From the NCBI GenBank assembly GCA_030374765.1, contig JARGXX010000088.1, positions 1,612,001 through 1,676,000 on the forward strand: 64,000 bases of DNA, given 5' to 3'. The stretch is from Agarophyton chilense. Taxonomy: Eukaryota > Rhodophyta > Florideophyceae > Gracilariales > Gracilariaceae. The position numbers and the translations under genes were made by a program. Positions 52,714-63,312 of this stretch are shown one piece after another; within the stretch, counting starts at the first letter, position 1; each line of letters starts with the position of its first letter. The notes beneath the pieces were generated by a model. It searched no databases and had not been told where the DNA came from. It worked only from the letters and a program-made list of their open reading frames with translations.

Positions 52714-53559
52714 TTATCGTTTTGAAATGGTACGAAGGGCTTTGACATGATGCCACTTTCCTTTAAGCGAACGTTTTTCCCATTTGCTTCGTTTAAGCTT
52801 GAGTGGCCGCCCGGCAACATATTTGCCATTCATTTCTGACAAAGCGCGCAGCATATCGCGACCATCAGAGAAACTGAGGAATCCATAACCCTTGCAGGCA
52901 CCCGATGCTTTATCGCGAACGACGCGCGACAGGTTGAATGAGGGGTAAGACGAAAAAGCAGCGTTGAGCTGGGCCTCAGTGGCATCTGGCGCCAGGTCGC
53001 CGACGAAGAGGCGGTGGTCATTCGGGGGGAATTCGACGAGGCTGCGATCATACCAAACCTTTCCCGCGGCCGTACGCTTCACGACTGAAGAATCGTGTGG
53101 CACGAACTTGGTGGCGTGCTGCGGCGGCGGCGGCGTCTTGGACGGGAGTGCGAACGTTTGCTCCGCTGGCGCTGCTGGGGGCGGTGGGGGGGTGCGGGTT
53201 TGCACAACAGGTGGTGGGGGACGCGAGGACGAAGCAGAGTCGGACGAAGAAGGGACGGCCGGAAGACCGGTGCGCCAGCGCCACGCCGTGCCATCCCACT
53301 TCCAGCGGCCCGTGGGCGTAGACGCTTTGACGGGCGGTGACGCTTTGACGGGCGGTGACGCTTTGACGGGCGGTGACGCTACGTCAGGCGGTGACGCTAC
53401 GTCGGGTGGTGACGCTACGTCGGGCGGTGACGCTTTGTCGGGCGAAAGCTGTGCGGAAACGGTTGGGGAAGCGTTGGTAACTGCTTGCAGCTGACGCTGG
53501 AAGAGCTCGAACTCGGCGTGCAGGTCGGGGTCGTCGTCGGGGGCGACGGGGTCTGCCAT
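52714..53559 (-). CDS. RBM42: RBM42-type RNA-binding protein (one RRM)
   Basis: 281 residues, one exon. A Pro-rich N-terminal half precedes a C-terminal RRM at about 183-265. The lead-in AAGKVWYDRSLVEFPPNDHRL and the body LFVGDLAPDATEAQL, YPSFNLSRVVRDK, GYGFLSFSD, MNGKYVAGRPLKLKRSKW match the RBM42 family rather than generic RRM proteins. That family associates with spliceosome or stress-granule RNPs. ATG 53,559 (MADPVAPDDDPDLHAEFELF) is preferred over an in-frame ATG at 53,769. The N-terminal half holds a six-residue tandem repeat (ASPPDV / ASPPVK, about six copies) produced by an 18-bp minisatellite. Confidence 0.85.
   Translation of the reverse strand: MADPVAPDDDPDLHAEFELFQRQLQAVTNASPTVSAQLSPDKASPPDVASPPDVASPPDVASPPVKASPPVKASPPVKASTPTGRWKWDGTAWRWRTGLPAVPSSSDSASSSRPPPPVVQTRTPPPPPAAPAEQTFALPSKTPPPPQHATKFVPHDSSVVKRTAAGKVWYDRSLVEFPPNDHRLFVGDLAPDATEAQLNAAFSSYPSFNLSRVVRDKASGACKGYGFLSFSDGRDMLRALSEMNGKYVAGRPLKLKRSKWEKRSLKGKWHHVKALRTISKR
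53314..53444 (-). repeat. in-frame 18-bp minisatellite in RBM42
   Basis: About seven units of a GACGGGCGGTGACGCTTT-type repeat with two main variants (TTTGACGGG and TACGTCGGG) grouped in blocks of three. This is the signature of slippage or unequal exchange. It encodes ASPPVK and ASPPDV repeats. Confidence 0.9.
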
Positions 53560-54204
53560 TGGGGGGCGGCGGCGGAGGTGGAGCGGCGGTGCGACGCGTA
53601 CGTGCTTGGCCGCGCCGACACTGAGCAGTCGTGCGCGCTGCTCGTGCAGCAGAGCGCCTTGCGCTTCGGCACGCGCAAAGCGCAAGATTCCACGACAGCA
53701 CGTCATCATCGAGACACCAACCAGAAACACGTGGCCACGGATCGCCGACGAGCGCTGGGGACGTGGCAACGTGGCGCAGTGTAAGCAGCACGTTCACCAC
53801 CCGCTTGTAGTACGCTTCGCACGTGTGCAGATCAAGCGGCGTGCCTGCGGCGCAATGGAAGCGCGCCAAGTGTCGAGAAAACGTCCGTTGCAAGCGGTCC
53901 CAACGGTGTGGCACCGCCGCCCACTGCCGCCGGCGTTGCCCGCTGCAACCCAACGCACCGCGCTGATGCGCCCCGCGTGCCCCAATGGGCGGCGCCCTCA
54001 AAGACGCACTCGTTTAAGCCGAGTGCCGCGTGCTGCGTGCCGCGCCGCTGCCAGCGCCACGCACGGCTGCCACGCACGGCTGCCACGCACGCGAGCCACC
54101 TCGCTGTAAGGTCGCGCGTGCCCGCGCTGCCGTCCACGCCGTCCGTCACTCGCGCCCGCTTCCCACAGTCGCTACACCCCTCCTCGCCGCCTTCCCGCGC
54201 TGCT
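53560..54204. promoter_or_regulatory. GC-rich bidirectional promoter region (RBM42 / PPR)
   Basis: 645 bases between head-to-head start codons. It is very GC-rich, with CGCACGG/GCTGCCACGCAC direct repeats near 54,055-54,090. Long frames here on both strands are composition artefacts. The PPR frame extends into it but without an ATG. Confidence 0.55.
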
Positions 54205-57200
54205 ATGACCCGTCTTTGCGTCGGCGACGCTGCTATTGCTTTCTTGCAGCCCGTGCCGTCGCCCTCATCTTCCTCCATGTGGCGTCCGCCCACCGTCGAG
54301 CCGCTGCAATCCTCTCCCGTCCCTCTTCTCCCTCCCCCTCGCTTGCTTCGCGACCCTTTCCACTCCGTCTGGGGTCCCATCCCCTCTCCACTGGCTTCAC
54401 ACGTCAATGTCGCCACCCCGGCTCCTCCCCGTTCCTCTGCCCCACCCGCTGGTCCTCACAACCCCTCTAATCTTGCCGAGCGCCTCGCCGCTACTTCTAT
54501 CGACCCAGCCATAGATCAGTCGCCTCGCCGCCCTCGCAGGCGTCGCGCCAAGCGCGACGACCATGCTTCTCCCTCCATTCCCCCTATTGACTCCCGTCAG
54601 CAGCCGTCTCGTTCTCGCCCGCTGTCCGTGAGGGAGTACAATCGTCGCATCTCTGCTTATGCACGAAAGCGTGATCTACAGGGCGCACTTCGTACGCTTA
54701 GTGAACTGGACCGCTCTCCGTCTGTCTCTCGTAATCTCTTCACCTACAATGCCGTCATAAACGCCCTCGTCGTTTGCTCTCAGTATGCAAGAGCCCATGA
54801 ATTTTGGCGCGCAATGCAGGACGCTGGAATACAGCCCAATTTGGTCACTTACAACACTATGCTCAAATCCTGTTTCGGTGGATCGGAAGAGGACGTTAAG
54901 CGAGCCTTTGGATTACTTGAAGAAATGAAGGAGCGTGGTATTGCTGCCGACAGAGTTACCCTCAACAGTCTCATTAATGCATGCGTTTCGGCAGGCCGCG
55001 TCTCTGAAGCCCAGAAGGTCTATGAAATGATGCGCGTCCAAAATATCGAGCCGGATGCCTACACTTTCTGCACTCTGGCCAAACAGGCTCGTCATTCTGG
55101 AGACATTTCCATGTTAGATGCGCTTCTCTTGCATCAACTCCACCATCACACGCTTAAACAGCCCGACAATTCCGAAGAATCCATCTCCCCAGTTGCGTAC
55201 AACACCATAGCCGATGCTTACATTCGCTGTGGCTACCCAGAGCGCGCCATGAATCTCATCGAGCGCATGCGTTATCCAAACCGTGCTGATGCAACCGATG
55301 TCATTCCTGTTTTTCCCGATGTTCAAACCTACAATGTTCGTCTTAAGGCTCTTCGTGAAAGTGGTGCGCCAGCTAGTGAGGCGTTTGACGCCTTGAGCGA
55401 AATGAGCACCCATGGGCTTGAAGCTGATCACATCACTCTTCTTACTCTTGCCGATTTGTGTTGCCGCCGAGAAGAGATGAGTCTTGCTGAAGGTGTTTTG
55501 CGCGCTGCCACCGAAGCCGACATCCGAGAACATGATAAGGCTTCTCCTGAGTGGAGGGCCCTTTGTTCGGCTCGCAAGGACAACAATCGTCTAGTTTACA
55601 AGCCCTCAAATATCAATGTACAGAACAATGGAAGGCGTAACGCCAATCAGCCGAAGAACGCAAAGGCAAATGCGGCTTTGTTCAATGCACTCATTCGTGG
55701 ATATTCCTCCCTCGACCCACCGGACGTGGATCGAGCAGTTGCTCTCTACGGCGAGATGCGCTGGTATGTAAAGACGTACGGGTTCAACTGGTATGCAGCT
55801 GACTCCGTTACCTATACGATGCTGGTTGACAGTTTTGCGCGCATCGGCGATGCTGCTCGTGCTGAAGTGATTATTTCCGAAATGGAGGCTGCCGGACGTT
55901 CAAATGTTGTGGCGTACAATGCTTACCTTAAGGCAAATAGAGGAAACGGTTTTCAGGCAGCGCTCTCTATTCTAGATCGCATGAAACATGCAGGTCTTCG
56001 CCCGGATGTCGTGACGTACAACACTGTCATTGACTATTTGAGCTCCGAGGAGAACGGATCTCAGATAGCTGAAGAACTTGTCCGTGTCGACATGCCTCGC
56101 AATGGCGTGAAGCCCGATCTACTGACGTTTAACACTCTTATCAAGGGTGTGGCCCGAAACAGAGGTAACAAAAGTGATGCATCCTCCGCCCTAAGTGCCG
56201 CCTACAAATGGCTCAAGGAGCTGCAGTCTCGCGGATTAAAGCCTGATGAGTTTACCTATCAAAGCATGGTCAGCGCATGCGCAGCTGCTGGTGATGCACC
56301 AAGAGCTCTGGAATTCTTTCGAAAGGTTGAGGCAGAACGTGCGAAACGTGTGAAAGCCAACGGAAGGCTTAATGGCTTTTCACACTCTACCCCATCCATG
56401 TCGGCCCAGAGTCCGAATTGGAGAAACACGGCGTTGAATGGAACATTGTCCGGATTCTCAGCTGCTGCTTTGGCAAACACAAATGCTGCGATACCCATGC
56501 GTGGCATGGGAAACAGAAATTCAAGCAAAGTGGGTTTGTCGGGCCAGATTCATGGAACAAGTGACTGGATGCTTCTACCGCATCCAGCCGCTTACGTAGC
56601 GCTGATGCGTGCGTTCTTGTCTTCCGGTGCTAAAGACGGCGTTACTTCCGTTCTCCTGCTCCGTGATGAGATGGTTGCCCGAGGGTTAGAGCTTGGCAGA
56701 ACAGGATATACCGCCGTTGCCGATGCATATGCTGAGCGCGCAGATTGCGACAATGTTGAAGCAACATTGAAGGATATGATGGCTAAGGATCCTCAGTCTC
56801 AGAACATGAAACTGGGTCCTGTTCACCACTGCATCCGTATGAAAGCCTTGTGCAATGCAGGACGTCTCGATGATGCAATTGCAATTTTACCTGAAGTGGA
56901 GAACGCTGATACAGCAGTGTTCAATGTACTCATCTGCGCGTGTGCCAAGAACAAGGACATGGATCGTCTTATTTCGGTGCTTCGTGAAATGGAAGCCCGT
57001 CAGATTCAGCCGGACTCGATCACTAGTCGTGCGATGAGTAGCATAATGAGAAACGTCGCAAGGACCTTGAAGACTTTTGATGAGCGCTTTACCAGTAGCA
57101 TCACAAAATTTGTTGATAATGTTCATTCGCAACCGGAGCCCTTGACCACGACAAACGCGCTCATGGAACCGAACAAACCATCCATATGGAAGTTGGATGG

Positions 57201-57261
57201 AGACTATTTCTCCAGTTTTGATTCTTCATCTTCCTCTAAGAGCCTTTCACGAAATTCCTAG
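54205..57261 (+). CDS. P-class pentatricopeptide repeat (PPR) protein, organellar
   Basis: 1,018 residues, one exon. A Ser/Pro/Arg-rich N-terminal ~140 residues (MTRLCVGDAAIAFLQPVPSP...) suit an organelle transit peptide. Then come roughly a dozen 35-residue PPR units. Clear examples are LFTYNAVINALVVCSQYARA, LVTYNTMLKSCFGGSEEDVK, RVTLNSLINACVSAGRVSEA, DAYTFCTLAKQARHSGD, DVVTYNTVIDYLSSEENGSQ, DLLTFNTLIKGVARNRGN, EFTYQSMVSACAAAGDAPRA and TAVFNVLICACAKNKDMDR. No E, DYW or SMR domain follows, so it belongs to the P class, which binds organelle RNAs in processing, stability or translation. A ~90-residue low-complexity insertion interrupts the repeats near residues 715-805. The chosen ATG is the first in frame after the GC-rich promoter. 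Confidence 0.9.
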   Translation: MTRLCVGDAAIAFLQPVPSPSSSSMWRPPTVEPLQSSPVPLLPPPRLLRDPFHSVWGPIPSPLASHVNVATPAPPRSSAPPAGPHNPSNLAERLAATSIDPAIDQSPRRPRRRRAKRDDHASPSIPPIDSRQQPSRSRPLSVREYNRRISAYARKRDLQGALRTLSELDRSPSVSRNLFTYNAVINALVVCSQYARAHEFWRAMQDAGIQPNLVTYNTMLKSCFGGSEEDVKRAFGLLEEMKERGIAADRVTLNSLINACVSAGRVSEAQKVYEMMRVQNIEPDAYTFCTLAKQARHSGDISMLDALLLHQLHHHTLKQPDNSEESISPVAYNTIADAYIRCGYPERAMNLIERMRYPNRADATDVIPVFPDVQTYNVRLKALRESGAPASEAFDALSEMSTHGLEADHITLLTLADLCCRREEMSLAEGVLRAATEADIREHDKASPEWRALCSARKDNNRLVYKPSNINVQNNGRRNANQPKNAKANAALFNALIRGYSSLDPPDVDRAVALYGEMRWYVKTYGFNWYAADSVTYTMLVDSFARIGDAARAEVIISEMEAAGRSNVVAYNAYLKANRGNGFQAALSILDRMKHAGLRPDVVTYNTVIDYLSSEENGSQIAEELVRVDMPRNGVKPDLLTFNTLIKGVARNRGNKSDASSALSAAYKWLKELQSRGLKPDEFTYQSMVSACAAAGDAPRALEFFRKVEAERAKRVKANGRLNGFSHSTPSMSAQSPNWRNTALNGTLSGFSAAALANTNAAIPMRGMGNRNSSKVGLSGQIHGTSDWMLLPHPAAYVALMRAFLSSGAKDGVTSVLLLRDEMVARGLELGRTGYTAVADAYAERADCDNVEATLKDMMAKDPQSQNMKLGPVHHCIRMKALCNAGRLDDAIAILPEVENADTAVFNVLICACAKNKDMDRLISVLREMEARQIQPDSITSRAMSSIMRNVARTLKTFDERFTSSITKFVDNVHSQPEPLTTTNALMEPNKPSIWKLDGDYFSSFDSSSSSKSLSRNS

Positions 57262-59560
57262 TACTTGGTTATGGATACTTTCTGTCGGCTTGTATGTATT
57301 ATTCTCGAAACGAAAGAGAGAGAATGGCTTATTTCAATGTCATGGATGGGTGTCAGGTTGTCATGAGATCTGCGCTCTTCTCCTTGTTTGTTTTGTTTAT
57401 ATTATCTGAGCTCTAGAGCATTCAATTCGTTTGCAATGTGGCATCGTTTATGAACTAGGTAGGTGAACACCTTAATCCGAATCCTACCTTTAGTGAAGCG
57501 CAGCAACGGAACAATATTTCAGCCAACTGCCTGTTTCGTGAACCAAGGTGACAGCACTGTGCTTCCTTTCTGCAAGCATGCCCTCAAAGAAACTAATCTG
57601 TTTGTCTTAAATAAACTGTTTACTAGTCTCATTATTTTACGCGTCATCGCGTTGAACCGTTCTTCTCTCAATGGAGTCACAAATGGAGAGACTTTGGTCA
57701 TCAAAGTTTTCGATTACTAATTTCCTTCTCGCGGAAGACATGATCTTCCAAGTCAGAGCCGTACTTCTTCTATCCACCGAGACCCTAGCAAGCATCCCGT
57801 TCAGCCTGCCCTCACGTCATCGGCGAGGCTGAATAGGAAAACCAAGCAGTGGGCTATACCGTTTCTTCGATGAATATACTAGAAACATCCATGACTTTGA
57901 AATGAGAAGAAAAGCGTTGTTCAGTTTCAATACACACCTTGAAAGTTAATTGCTCGTCACGAACGAGGCTTCTTGTGAACCCCGTAACTCTCGGAACACT
58001 TAACCCTGAGCCGTAGCCACGAACTTTGGACAGTCATGTCAGTACTATTGACATGACTGTCCTTTGTTCAATTGAGTCAATAGGTTTCTACACACTTGAT
58101 TTGAGCGCATTTGGTTATCTGACGTTGTTCTCCGCAACAAATGCATTTTCACCTTGTCGCTTTCAATTGTTGTACTTGCAATCATGACTTGACCCGAGAC
58201 GTCGTTAATATTGGCCAGACCGGCAGCGCATACACCGCCTCGAAGGGATATCTCTACGGCATCGTGTGCTTCATAGGTACTTTGATAAAAAGAACCGCGG
58301 CTGATCACTAGCTAGACGACGGTCCTACCGCTATTTCGCTGAGTGTCTTCCATTTCATCGCGTGGCCTCCTACGCGGGCAACAACATGATAATGTCAAGA
58401 GTTTTGCAAAGCTTCCCTCCATGTTTTTAACACAAGCTCTCTTAGGCCCGTTCTATGAGTTGTTACATGTGAAGTCGGAGGATTATGTGAAGAGACTGGT
58501 CGTTTTTTGCTTTGGTCTCGTCGAGGTGCAGATATTTAGCAGAATGTGGTCATGATCTCTTGTGCGGCACAATGTGGTTCGGTGTAAGCGCCTTGCCGTG
58601 GTGAGCCCGCTCTGCCAACGAGCTTGAGAGAGTTCGATTTGAGTGGGAGATGTGAAGGAAAACGGATGAAAAGCCGATAAGCGTTGGTATCGAAATGGCG
58701 ACGTGGTCGTCAACACCTAAGAGGTCTAATTCTTTCTTTGGAAAACGTTGTCGTGAAGTGAGCGAAACACAGTTACAAACTTGCAGTGACTAGCTGGATA
58801 ATTTGTGAGGACGCGTGTTAGATGGGAAGCTTTGGGTTGTCATCAGCACCTACTTGAAGCCGAGACCCGTCGCCGTGTTCTCCACGACTGAGTTTACTTG
58901 TTTAGTATTCTGTTGGGGATTTAGTTTGGCCGCTTTGACGAATTACAAAAAAAGATACGCACAATTGGAAGATTATGTTGCTAGCTAGCCGCGAGCGGTT
59001 GGGAAACACTCGAAAAGTGAAGAAGGCGCTTTGTTCTTCGTTTAATGTTCATGAAGATGCACGTGAAAGAAGTCTTGTACGTATGTAAGTGGCCTGCCAG
59101 TGAAGGTGCTTGTGGCGCGCACGGCAAGCAAGCGCCACGTGTGCAAAGTACCCTTCAAAGAGCAACGGTTCGAATGCTGCACCGATTGGCGGCAGCATGT
59201 GTAACAGCGCAGCACACAAGGCGCACCTCACGGCGATGCAGCGCGCCAGAAAACAAAGTCCAATCGCGCGGCGGCGGATATTTAGAGTGGCGGTCCATTG
59301 GCCGCACGCTTCTCGAAAACATCTGAAAACTGGCCAATGGAAACGGCACAAGTGGTGCACGGCAGCTCGTTTCGTCGCGCGCCTGCGCGCTGTCACACGC
59401 GCCCCCTCTCACAGTCGCCGCTGCGCAGCTCCTCTTCTCGCCCACGCCATCCACACGCCGCCATAAAACAGAGAGAGAGAGTGCGTCCATCACGCGCGCG
59501 CTGCCAGCCGAAGCGAATCTTGTCGCCGCTTCGCTTGATTGTTTCGATTCGTGCTTTGAA
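57262..59560. other. intergenic 2.3 kb, no gene recognised
   Basis: Downstream of the PPR gene. Short frames only. It contains a perfect 14-bp-arm palindrome at 58,028-58,062. The last ~500 bases become GC-rich. A TATA-like CCATAAAAC at about 59,461 lies ~100 bases before the PDK start and probably is its promoter element, followed by a (GA)n-like run. Confidence 0.5.
58028..58062. repeat. perfect 14-bp inverted repeat, 7-base loop
   Basis: Arms GGACAGTCATGTCA (58,028-58,041) and TGACATGACTGTCC (58,049-58,062). A strong hairpin in either strand within an otherwise featureless intergenic region. Function unknown. Confidence 0.85.
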
Positions 59561-60787
59561 ATGTCCGCCCCCGCCGTGAGTGCCGTCTCTCATGTTGCCG
59601 CGTCGAATGTTACCGCCGTTGCGGCCGCGGCCGCTACCGCCGTCGCGCGCGCCGCCCCCGCTGCGCGCCAGCTTTTGAGACATTCTCTGCGTCAATCACC
59701 AAAGGCTTTGCATCGAGAAATTGCGCGCGCCGCCTCGCACCGCGGCACGCCGCTCACCGTTCGCGAGTTGTATGCGTTTGGGCAGCGCGCGTTGTGTGCA
59801 ACTAATGCTACTAGATTGCATTCCGCACAGTGGTTGCATGCCGAGCTGCCCGTTCGATTGGCCCATCGCGTTTTGGAGTTGGAGGAACTGCCGTACGGTT
59901 TGGCCGATATGCCTTCTGTGAAACAGGTCAAGCAGATGTATGAAAACTCTTTTTGTGATATTATTGAGTCTGGCTTGCCGCATACTTACCGCGAGGAGGA
60001 GCACTTCTCGCATATGTTGCATACCATTCGCAACCGACATGATGACGTTGTGCGTCTTATCGCCAAGGGAGTTATAGAGCTCAAGGAACATTGCGGACGA
60101 GGTACCTCGGACCTTGAGATTCGCTCCTTTCTCGATCGTTTCTACATGTCTAGGATTGGCATTCGTGTGCTCATGAGCCATCATCTTGCGCTTGGTGATC
60201 CTTCACCGGGAATGGCCGGTGTTATCAATCGCTTTTGTAAGCCTTCTCATCTCATTGAGCAAGCTGTTGTGGCCACCCGCTCTCTCGCATACCAACATTA
60301 TGGAGAATCTCCGGATGTTCAAATCAGAGGAAACACCCAGTTGCAGTTCCCTTACATCGATTCCCATCTCTATCTCTGTTTGTTTGAATTACTGAAAAAC
60401 AGTTTGAGAGCAACGGTTGAGACCCATCGCGATGCTGAAGTGCTGCCGCCTGTCAGATGTATCATAGCCGACGGTAAGGAAGATGTCACCGTCAAGATTA
60501 GTGATGAGGGGGGTGGATTTCGTCGTTCTGAAATGAACCGAGTGTGGACCTACTTGTTCACAACGGCCAAACTGCCACCGAAACAACTTTTGGAAATGGA
60601 AGACCGCTGTGACAGAACGAATCGACCAGATCCGATTGCTGGCTTTGGCTACGGTTTACCTCTCAGTAGACTGTACGCCAGGTATTGGGGAGGTGAACTG
60701 GCTCTTGCAAGCATGGAAGGATATGGCACCGATGCATATCTTCATCTTTCAAAACTGGGCGATAAGAAGGAATGTCTCACCGCTTGA
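59561..60787 (+). CDS. PDK: pyruvate dehydrogenase kinase, mitochondrial
   Basis: 408 residues, one exon. Phosphorylates and inactivates the E1 subunit of the mitochondrial pyruvate dehydrogenase complex. An Ala/Arg-rich N-terminus (1-50) suits a mitochondrial presequence. The helical BCDHK_Adom3 region (~60-230) includes SFLDRFYMSRIGIRVLMSHH. The GHKL ATP site shows the N-box FELLKNSLRATVE, the G1 box ISDEGGGF, TYLFTTA, and the G2 region AGFGYGLPLSRLYARYWGG. The C-terminus ends DAYLHLSKLGD..., the short plant-like form without the animal DW tail. BCKD kinase is less likely. Confidence 0.9.
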   Translation: MSAPAVSAVSHVAASNVTAVAAAAATAVARAAPAARQLLRHSLRQSPKALHREIARAASHRGTPLTVRELYAFGQRALCATNATRLHSAQWLHAELPVRLAHRVLELEELPYGLADMPSVKQVKQMYENSFCDIIESGLPHTYREEEHFSHMLHTIRNRHDDVVRLIAKGVIELKEHCGRGTSDLEIRSFLDRFYMSRIGIRVLMSHHLALGDPSPGMAGVINRFCKPSHLIEQAVVATRSLAYQHYGESPDVQIRGNTQLQFPYIDSHLYLCLFELLKNSLRATVETHRDAEVLPPVRCIIADGKEDVTVKISDEGGGFRRSEMNRVWTYLFTTAKLPPKQLLEMEDRCDRTNRPDPIAGFGYGLPLSRLYARYWGGELALASMEGYGTDAYLHLSKLGDKKECLTA

Positions 60788-62187
60788 CCCATCTTCTGTT
60801 TCAAACTTTGTCTTTGTATTTGTGTCTCGTTCTCCGCTACCTACCCCCTCATCAATCTTTTGTGTTGTATGTGTGTGTGTGTTAATGTTTTTCCCCGGCC
60901 CATTTTGATGTCGAATGCGCTGCCAATCTGTGACTCAGCCAGCCAGCCATTCCACATATCCGTTGCGCAGCATTTTCAATCTCTCCCCTTGTACTACTAA
61001 AACGCATCTTATGCTGTGCTCTTGGACCGTGACATGAACGTTTGCATCGTCCAAGTCACGATGACTTTTGGGATTCTTTGTTTTTGATGCATCTGGCGAT
61101 CTCCCTTCTCCCCGGGCAAACATGCTTCCACTATCGAAACCCTGTCTCTTACGAGTTATGAAAATTCGTACCGTACCCAGCGCGCTGTTTTCCTTTAATC
61201 GTCGTTTGCACGCGTTCGGATTTGGGAGACGGGCTGCAGGACCTCCCTGATGGTCTTACTGTACAATCGAATTGACTGGGCACAACTTTTCAAAACTGTT
61301 CGCCGGAGCAGCATGGATGCAGTTACAGTGTACTTACCTGTGCATTTTATGGTTTTTGTTTTTGTTTTTGTTTGTGCCACCTCATCACGAGATTCATCAA
61401 TCACATTGTCCACAGGTTTTTTTTTCTTGTCGCCGTAGCTATCTACAGCATCTCATCTCCTTCCACAATCGAACGGGTGTCGTACTCTCTCCAATGGCAG
61501 CCTTTTGATTTCTACCTATATTCGAGCTGGGCTTCTGTTCTCATACACTTGCAACTCGTTCGTTCCGAACGCCTTTTTAACTGTTGATGTCTACATGCAC
61601 AGGCGCACGGCTGTCCGTTGGCCATTGCAAGATGCCCTGGTGGCTTTTGAACCAAGCAACTAAGGGAGCATGCGTGAAGCTTTGTCACGTCTCATCTCCA
61701 GATGACGGATGTCGACACCCAGAAAGTTACCTTCCACGTGAATGTCCAGTGGAAAGAGGAATATCTGTAAAACGAATGGGGTAGGGGTTAAATTGGGAAC
61801 TTTTTCTCAAACGAATCACGTGTTCAATCTATGTTTCAACTGATCAAGTCTCACCCGATGTTGGAAGCATCGTTTTGCTCCTTAGTTGGCACTTCACAGA
61901 CAGCTTACGCTCGATCTTTATTTCTGGTCAGGTGTGAAAGGTAGAAGAACTCCGTCCTTTCGTGAAGGTCTCAGAAACACCAGCTGCGCGCTAGCAGAGT
62001 ATCATTGACAGGGGAGGGTGGGAAACAAAAGAGGCAGCAAAGCTGCAAGAGTAAGGGCTACACTAGAGACTGTGGCTGCCGCTTGCTGATGGCGTCGGTG
62101 CTAGGAGGGCGTCCAACGCCAGTGCTCAAGGGCGAAAGGTGCACACCCTCGCCGCCAGTCGACCGAGCACCGCTGCCCTTACAGTCT
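60788..62187. other. intergenic 1.4 kb, no gene recognised
   Basis: Between PDK and the 3' end of the DHHC gene. It contains short GT-rich (TGTGTGTGTG near 60,873) and TTTTTG-repeat (about 61,350-61,370) stretches. A plus-strand 154-codon frame at 62,005-62,469 overlaps the DHHC gene antisense and is not credited. Confidence 0.5.
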
Positions 62188-63312
62188 TCAAATAAATCGT
62201 CTTCCGCGTTTTGGAAATTTCATTGCTTCGCGTTGGCAATGTGCAAGGAAGGAGATTGGGGAAAACACTTCCCATATATTATCCCTATACCCATGATCAT
62301 TAATATTAACCGGCATTTCATCTTCTCCAAACTCTGGAAGCATCTCCAGGGCTTTTGTGTTTCCCATTGCCAAATCTTGCTGGGCTTCTTCTTTCATTGC
62401 TTGTGCTACACTTCTGTTTGCAGTTGCTCTGTACCGACGGATAGCGTCGAATACATCCGCCCTTTTTGAACTCTCATTAGTAGTTGTATTGTTAAGTATC
62501 AGATAGATATGGTAACCCAAAAAAGAGCTCGTCATAATGAATAGTAGGACTAACACAGCGAAAAACAAGCTCAGAACTGTTTCAGCACCAATTGCAAGTC
62601 GAAAACTGAAAGATTTGATGACTTGGTTTGTAGGCACAAAAATATATCGCTTACGAATAAGCTCCTGAATCCTTGCTCTAATAATTTCAGCACAAAGTAC
62701 CGCACCATGGGCAACCATAAACGTGTGTACAGCGAGGAAGATGACAAAGTACTTTGTGTTATACAAACCGACACAAGTTCCAACCCATCCGCAGTGATGA
62801 TCGAAACGTGCAACGCATCGATTGCACAAAGCACAATGTTTCGAGCGCGCAATCTTACGTAGGTGACATGTTCGACAATTCTTTGGTGAAAACAGCAAGT
62901 AGTCATACTTGTACGCGAAAGACAACTGACGGTGATTCTCTGAATTTATAGTTCCGGGATCAGTAAGAAACACTTTCAACCATGAGGATACCGCCAGAAC
63001 AGCGTATACTGGAACGGCCCATGGGCGTGTTCTTGGGGGAAATGAAAGGCCTGTTCCTTGGTGACAAAAAAACCTTGATTTTGGACAAACTGAAGCTGGT
63101 GTGAAGAATTCTAGTGACGATAAGCGGGGTACGATACTTCTCTGAGCGGAGACAAGTCCACAAATAACAATAATGACGTATATTACGGGCATGACGTATT
63201 TCTCAAACACATAACAGAAATTGTCAGCGACATACTTGGTAATGTTTTTGCACAGGAGCTTTCCCGCGAGACGTGTGCAGACATTTCTAAGCTTTGAAAA
63301 CGGGCTCGCCAT
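62188..63312 (-). CDS. DHHC-type protein S-acyltransferase
   Basis: 374 residues, one exon. Transfers palmitate to cysteines of membrane-associated proteins in the endomembrane system. Membrane segments are at about 38-55 (VMPVIYVIIVICGLVS), 98-115, 186-208 and 245-270. The cysteine-rich domain runs from CRTCHLRKIARSKHCALC (146-163) to NRCVARFDHHCGWVGTCVG, with the catalytic DHHC at 171-174, followed by the NTKYF element. The layout (DHHC between TM2 and TM3, long cytosolic C-tail) is standard, and spacing is closest to the ZDHHC4/Swf1 group, by impression. ATG 63,312 precedes MASPFSKLRN. No introns. Confidence 0.9.
   Translation of the reverse strand: MASPFSKLRNVCTRLAGKLLCKNITKYVADNFCYVFEKYVMPVIYVIIVICGLVSAQRSIVPRLSSLEFFTPASVCPKSRFFCHQGTGLSFPPRTRPWAVPVYAVLAVSSWLKVFLTDPGTINSENHRQLSFAYKYDYLLFSPKNCRTCHLRKIARSKHCALCNRCVARFDHHCGWVGTCVGLYNTKYFVIFLAVHTFMVAHGAVLCAEIIRARIQELIRKRYIFVPTNQVIKSFSFRLAIGAETVLSLFFAVLVLLFIMTSSFLGYHIYLILNNTTTNESSKRADVFDAIRRYRATANRSVAQAMKEEAQQDLAMGNTKALEMLPEFGEDEMPVNINDHGYRDNIWEVFSPISFLAHCQREAMKFPKRGRRFI

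Noticed and set aside
53606-54109. 167-codon plus-strand frame between RBM42 and PPR
   Set aside because: It lies in GC-rich promoter DNA, is Arg/Ala-rich and has equally long frames on the other strand.
62005-62469. 154-codon plus-strand frame overlapping the DHHC gene end
   Set aside because: Nearly two thirds of it is antisense to conserved DHHC coding sequence and the rest has no protein-like signal.
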